Under the pieces are notes generated by a model that made no database searches, was not told where the DNA came from, and was given only the letters and a program-made list of their open reading frames with translations. A stretch of DNA of 52,064 bases from a virus, in the IMG/VR virus record IMGVR_UViG_3300025543_000039, positions 1 to 52,064 of that record. One strand, given 5' to 3'. A program made the position numbers and the translations under genes. This document shows positions 50,135 to 52,064 of the stretch, in pieces; position 1 is the stretch's first letter, and the number at the start of each line of letters is the position of its first letter.

Positions 50135-50543
50135 AATTCTTATCGGCTCAAACCCCGATAACCCACAAATAGTTGGAAGTTACCGCTCCGAGGCCACAAC
50201 CGAAGAGAAAGCGAAACAACTCCCAAATCCTTCTGGATACCACATTTTGTGCGCTATTCCTGAAGTTGAAAAGGAGTATGACAGCGGTATTGTTAAAGCA
50301 GACGAGACCTTACGCAACGAAGAAATCCTCACAACGGTTCTTTTTGTAGTTAAGTTAGGTCCTGATTGTTATAAAGATCCAAGTAAGTTTCCCTCTGGTG
50401 CTTGGTGCAAAGAAGGCGACTTCGTACTAGTTCGCCCCAATGCTGGTTCAAGACTAGTTATCCATGGTCGTGAGTTTCGTTTGATTAATGATGATACTGT
50501 TGAAGGCGTTGTAGACGACCCTCGTGGTATTAAACGTAAATAA
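50127..50543 (+). CDS. GroES-like co-chaperonin
   Basis: 138 residues. The GroES fold is readable: N-P-S-G-Y-H-I-L, S-G-I-V-K-A-D as a mobile loop-like segment, V-V-K-L-G-P, then W-C-K-E-G-D-F-V-L-V-R-P-N-A-G and F-R-L-I-N-D-D-T-V-E-G-V. It is longer than host GroES. It probably works with host GroEL in folding the coat protein encoded nearby, as T4 gp31 does; that use is inference. Confidence 0.8.
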   Translation: MSEILIGSNPDNPQIVGSYRSEATTEEKAKQLPNPSGYHILCAIPEVEKEYDSGIVKADETLRNEEILTTVLFVVKLGPDCYKDPSKFPSGAWCKEGDFVLVRPNAGSRLVIHGREFRLINDDTVEGVVDDPRGIKRK

Positions 50544-50555
50544 GGAGCCTACAAG

Positions 50556-51506
50556 ATGGCTGATTACGGAAATGAAGAATTTAAGTTCCCCGATGAAATC
50601 GAGGATTCCAAGGTTAAAGGCAGTGAAGTCGAAGATAATTTTGAAATTGAAATAGAAGACGACACCCCAGAACAAGATCGTGGGCGTGAGCCCATGCCCA
50701 AAGAGGTAGTAGAAGAACTTGAACAAGACGAGTTAGAAGAATATTCTGATAAAGTTAAAGTTCGCCTCAAACAGATGAAAAAAGTTTGGCATGATGAACG
50801 CCGAGCTAAAGAAGCTGCTTACCGTGAGCAGCAAGAAGCAGTCTCATATGCACGTAAAGTAGCAGAAGAAAACAAACGGTTAAGAGATCAGTACTCCGCT
50901 GGCGAAAAGCAATACGTTGATACGGTTCATAGTGCAGCCTCTATGGAACTGGAGATGGCGAAGAAGTCTTATAAAGAAGCTTATGACTCTGGTGACTCCG
51001 ATAAATTGGTAGAAGCGCAACAGTTAATGCAAGAAGCTAACTTTAAATTGCATTCAGCGAAAAATTTTCGTTCAACTGCTGTACAAAAAGATGAAAATGA
51101 AGTACAACGGTATCAAGAACAGCAACAACCTCAAAATAAACCAGATAATAGGGCAATGGCGTGGCAAGAGCGCAATGTTTGGTTTGGGCAAGATGAGGAA
51201 ATGACTGCTGCGGCTTTAGGCTTACACGAAAAGCTTAAGCGCAACGGTGTGGTTGTAGGTTCAGATGAATATTACGCGACATTGGACAAAACAATGCGCA
51301 AACGGTTTTCAGAAAATTTCGATCCTTCTGAGCCAGAAACGAAGACATCAACGTCTCGTACAAGGTCAGGCACGGTAGTCGCTTCAGCCGCACGAAGTAC
51401 CTCTCCTAACAAAATTAGGTTAAAAGCTAGTCAGATCCAACTTGCAAAAAAACTTGGTTTGACCCCTGAGCAATATGCTCGTGAAGCAATTAAATTGGAG
51501 GCTTAA
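50556..51506 (+). CDS. Scaffolding protein (probable)
   Basis: 316 residues, strongly acidic N-terminus (about 1-65), a long charged coiled coil (about 66-170), a Gln-rich link and a basic C-terminal helix-turn (K-I-R-L-K-A-S-Q-I-Q-L-A-K-K-L-G-L). Acidic, helical, with a basic C-terminus and just upstream of the coat gene, as in P22-type scaffolds. Assignment is by composition and position. Confidence 0.7.
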   Translation: MADYGNEEFKFPDEIEDSKVKGSEVEDNFEIEIEDDTPEQDRGREPMPKEVVEELEQDELEEYSDKVKVRLKQMKKVWHDERRAKEAAYREQQEAVSYARKVAEENKRLRDQYSAGEKQYVDTVHSAASMELEMAKKSYKEAYDSGDSDKLVEAQQLMQEANFKLHSAKNFRSTAVQKDENEVQRYQEQQQPQNKPDNRAMAWQERNVWFGQDEEMTAAALGLHEKLKRNGVVVGSDEYYATLDKTMRKRFSENFDPSEPETKTSTSRTRSGTVVASAARSTSPNKIRLKASQIQLAKKLGLTPEQYAREAIKLEA

Positions 51507-51508
51507 TA

Positions 51509-51958
51509 ATGGCTGATAACAGACTTACTCGTGAGTTAGAAACCCGTGCAACCCAACAGCGCCCTAAGCAGTGGGCACAGGCGGAATTGCTTCCTGAACC
51601 AGATAAACAGGCTGGGTTTTCCTATAGATGGATTCGTGTTGCTACTTTAGGCAAAGCTGACCCTCGTAATCTTTCATCAAAATTGAGAGAAGGCTGGGAA
51701 CCGGTTAAGCTAGAGGAACAACCCAAATTTCAACTGTTAGTCGATCCTCAAAGTCGTTTTAAAGATAATGTTGAGATTGACGGGCTATTACTTTGCAAGA
51801 CCCCAACTGAATTTGTGCAACAGCGTAATGAACATTTTTCACGCCAAACCCAAGCTCAGACAGAGGCTGTAGATAATAGTTTAATGCGTCAAAGTGATGC
51901 TCGGATGCCGCTCTTTAAAGAGAGTAAGTCTTCGACAAGCTTTGGTAAAGGTTCTTAA
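51509..51958 (+). CDS. Small head-associated protein, unknown function
   Basis: 149 residues. N-terminal helix with E-L-E-T-R-A-T-Q-Q-R-P-K-Q-W, then F-S-Y-R-W-I-R-V-A-T and L-R-E-G-W-E-P-V, and a Ser/Lys-rich end. It lies between scaffold and coat genes. A head decoration or scaffold-associated role is possible. Confidence 0.65.
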   Translation: MADNRLTRELETRATQQRPKQWAQAELLPEPDKQAGFSYRWIRVATLGKADPRNLSSKLREGWEPVKLEEQPKFQLLVDPQSRFKDNVEIDGLLLCKTPTEFVQQRNEHFSRQTQAQTEAVDNSLMRQSDARMPLFKESKSSTSFGKGS

Positions 51959-51979
51959 ATTTAAATTTGGAGTTAACAA

Positions 51980-52064
51980 ATGGCTTACCCCACTATTGAC
52001 AAGCCTTATGGCTTGAAGCCGGTCAATTTGATCGGTGGTCAGGTGTTCGCTGGTGCTACCCGTA
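51980..52064 (+). CDS. Major capsid (coat) protein, N-terminal fragment
   Basis: Only the first 28 codons are in the window, from an ATG behind TTTGGAGTTAACAA. The start A-Y-P-T-I-D-K-P-Y-G-L-K-P and V-N-L-I-G-G-Q-V-F-A-G is the characteristic opening of coat proteins of this phage type. The gene runs off the right edge. Confidence 0.75.
   Translation, partial: MAYPTIDKPYGLKPVNLIGGQVFAGATR

Noticed and set aside
51405-51419. Near match to the operator in the scaffold gene (CCTAACAAAATTAGG)
   Set aside because: It lacks the TGTTAG arm and lies in late coding sequence; treated as chance.

Overview
The window is a stretch of tailed double-stranded DNA phage genome (Caudoviricetes). It carries a terminase, a P22-type portal, a scaffold, the start of a coat protein, tail fibres, a holin and endolysin, and a phage-type replication set. 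The portal, the N-terminus of the coat protein and a run of large internal (ejection-type) virion proteins suggest a podovirus-like particle. No tail-tube, tape-measure or sheath gene is visible, but the genes between the coat protein and the tail fibres lie outside the window, so the morphotype is not settled. A Gram-negative aquatic host is likely, judging by the M15 endopeptidase with a three-helix holin and the general style of the proteins, but nothing fixes the species. No integrase, tRNA, rRNA, reverse transcriptase or phage RNA polymerase is recognisable.

Layout. Positions 1-21604 (+ strand) hold late genes: a broken tail gene at the edge, tail fibre and receptor-binding proteins (1-5252), lysis genes (5262-6124), a tail hub or DNA-stabilisation protein and a C1q-like fibre (6124-9367), then five likely internal virion proteins ending in a 2319-residue polyvalent protein (9422-21604). 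A terminator at 21603-21630 faces the opposite strand. Positions 21682-44826 (- strand) hold early genes: primase-helicase, SSB-like protein, SNF2 helicase, Cas4-like nuclease, family A DNA polymerase and VRR-NUC nuclease (21.7-32 kb); a dense run of microproteins and small DNA-binding proteins (32-35.5 kb); a DUF3150 / metallopeptidase-VWA / MoxR-type AAA+ cassette (36.4-40.2 kb); and more small unknown genes (40.3-44.8 kb). Positions 45298-52064 (+ strand) are the start of the packaging and head operon: small and large terminase, portal, a GroES-like co-chaperonin, scaffold, a small head protein and the first codons of the coat protein. Both ends of the window are inside late genes, so it looks like a piece of a circularly permuted map with some head and tail genes missing.

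Regulation is the most striking part. A short inverted repeat, CTAACA-NN-TGTTAG, occurs 13 times between 37.2 and 45.0 kb. Ten copies lie just upstream of the start codon of an early gene, usually 15-17 nt before it and directly ahead of the Shine-Dalgarno sequence. Three near-identical sigma70-type promoters (40.2, 43.1 and 43.3 kb), and a fourth lacking a clear -35, each have one copy 44-49 bp downstream of the -10. The first three promoters also carry in their spacer the 10-mer that is repeated about 17 times in the 43.1-43.8 kb gene-free region. That region also has an ACTATCA array, an A-rich stretch and an AAAAGCG array, and is the best candidate for a replication origin or regulatory centre.

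Several real genes were too short for a 60-codon cut-off and were found by reading the gaps: 29, 49, 52, 57 and 59 residues. They include a Cys-rich peptide with a signal sequence.
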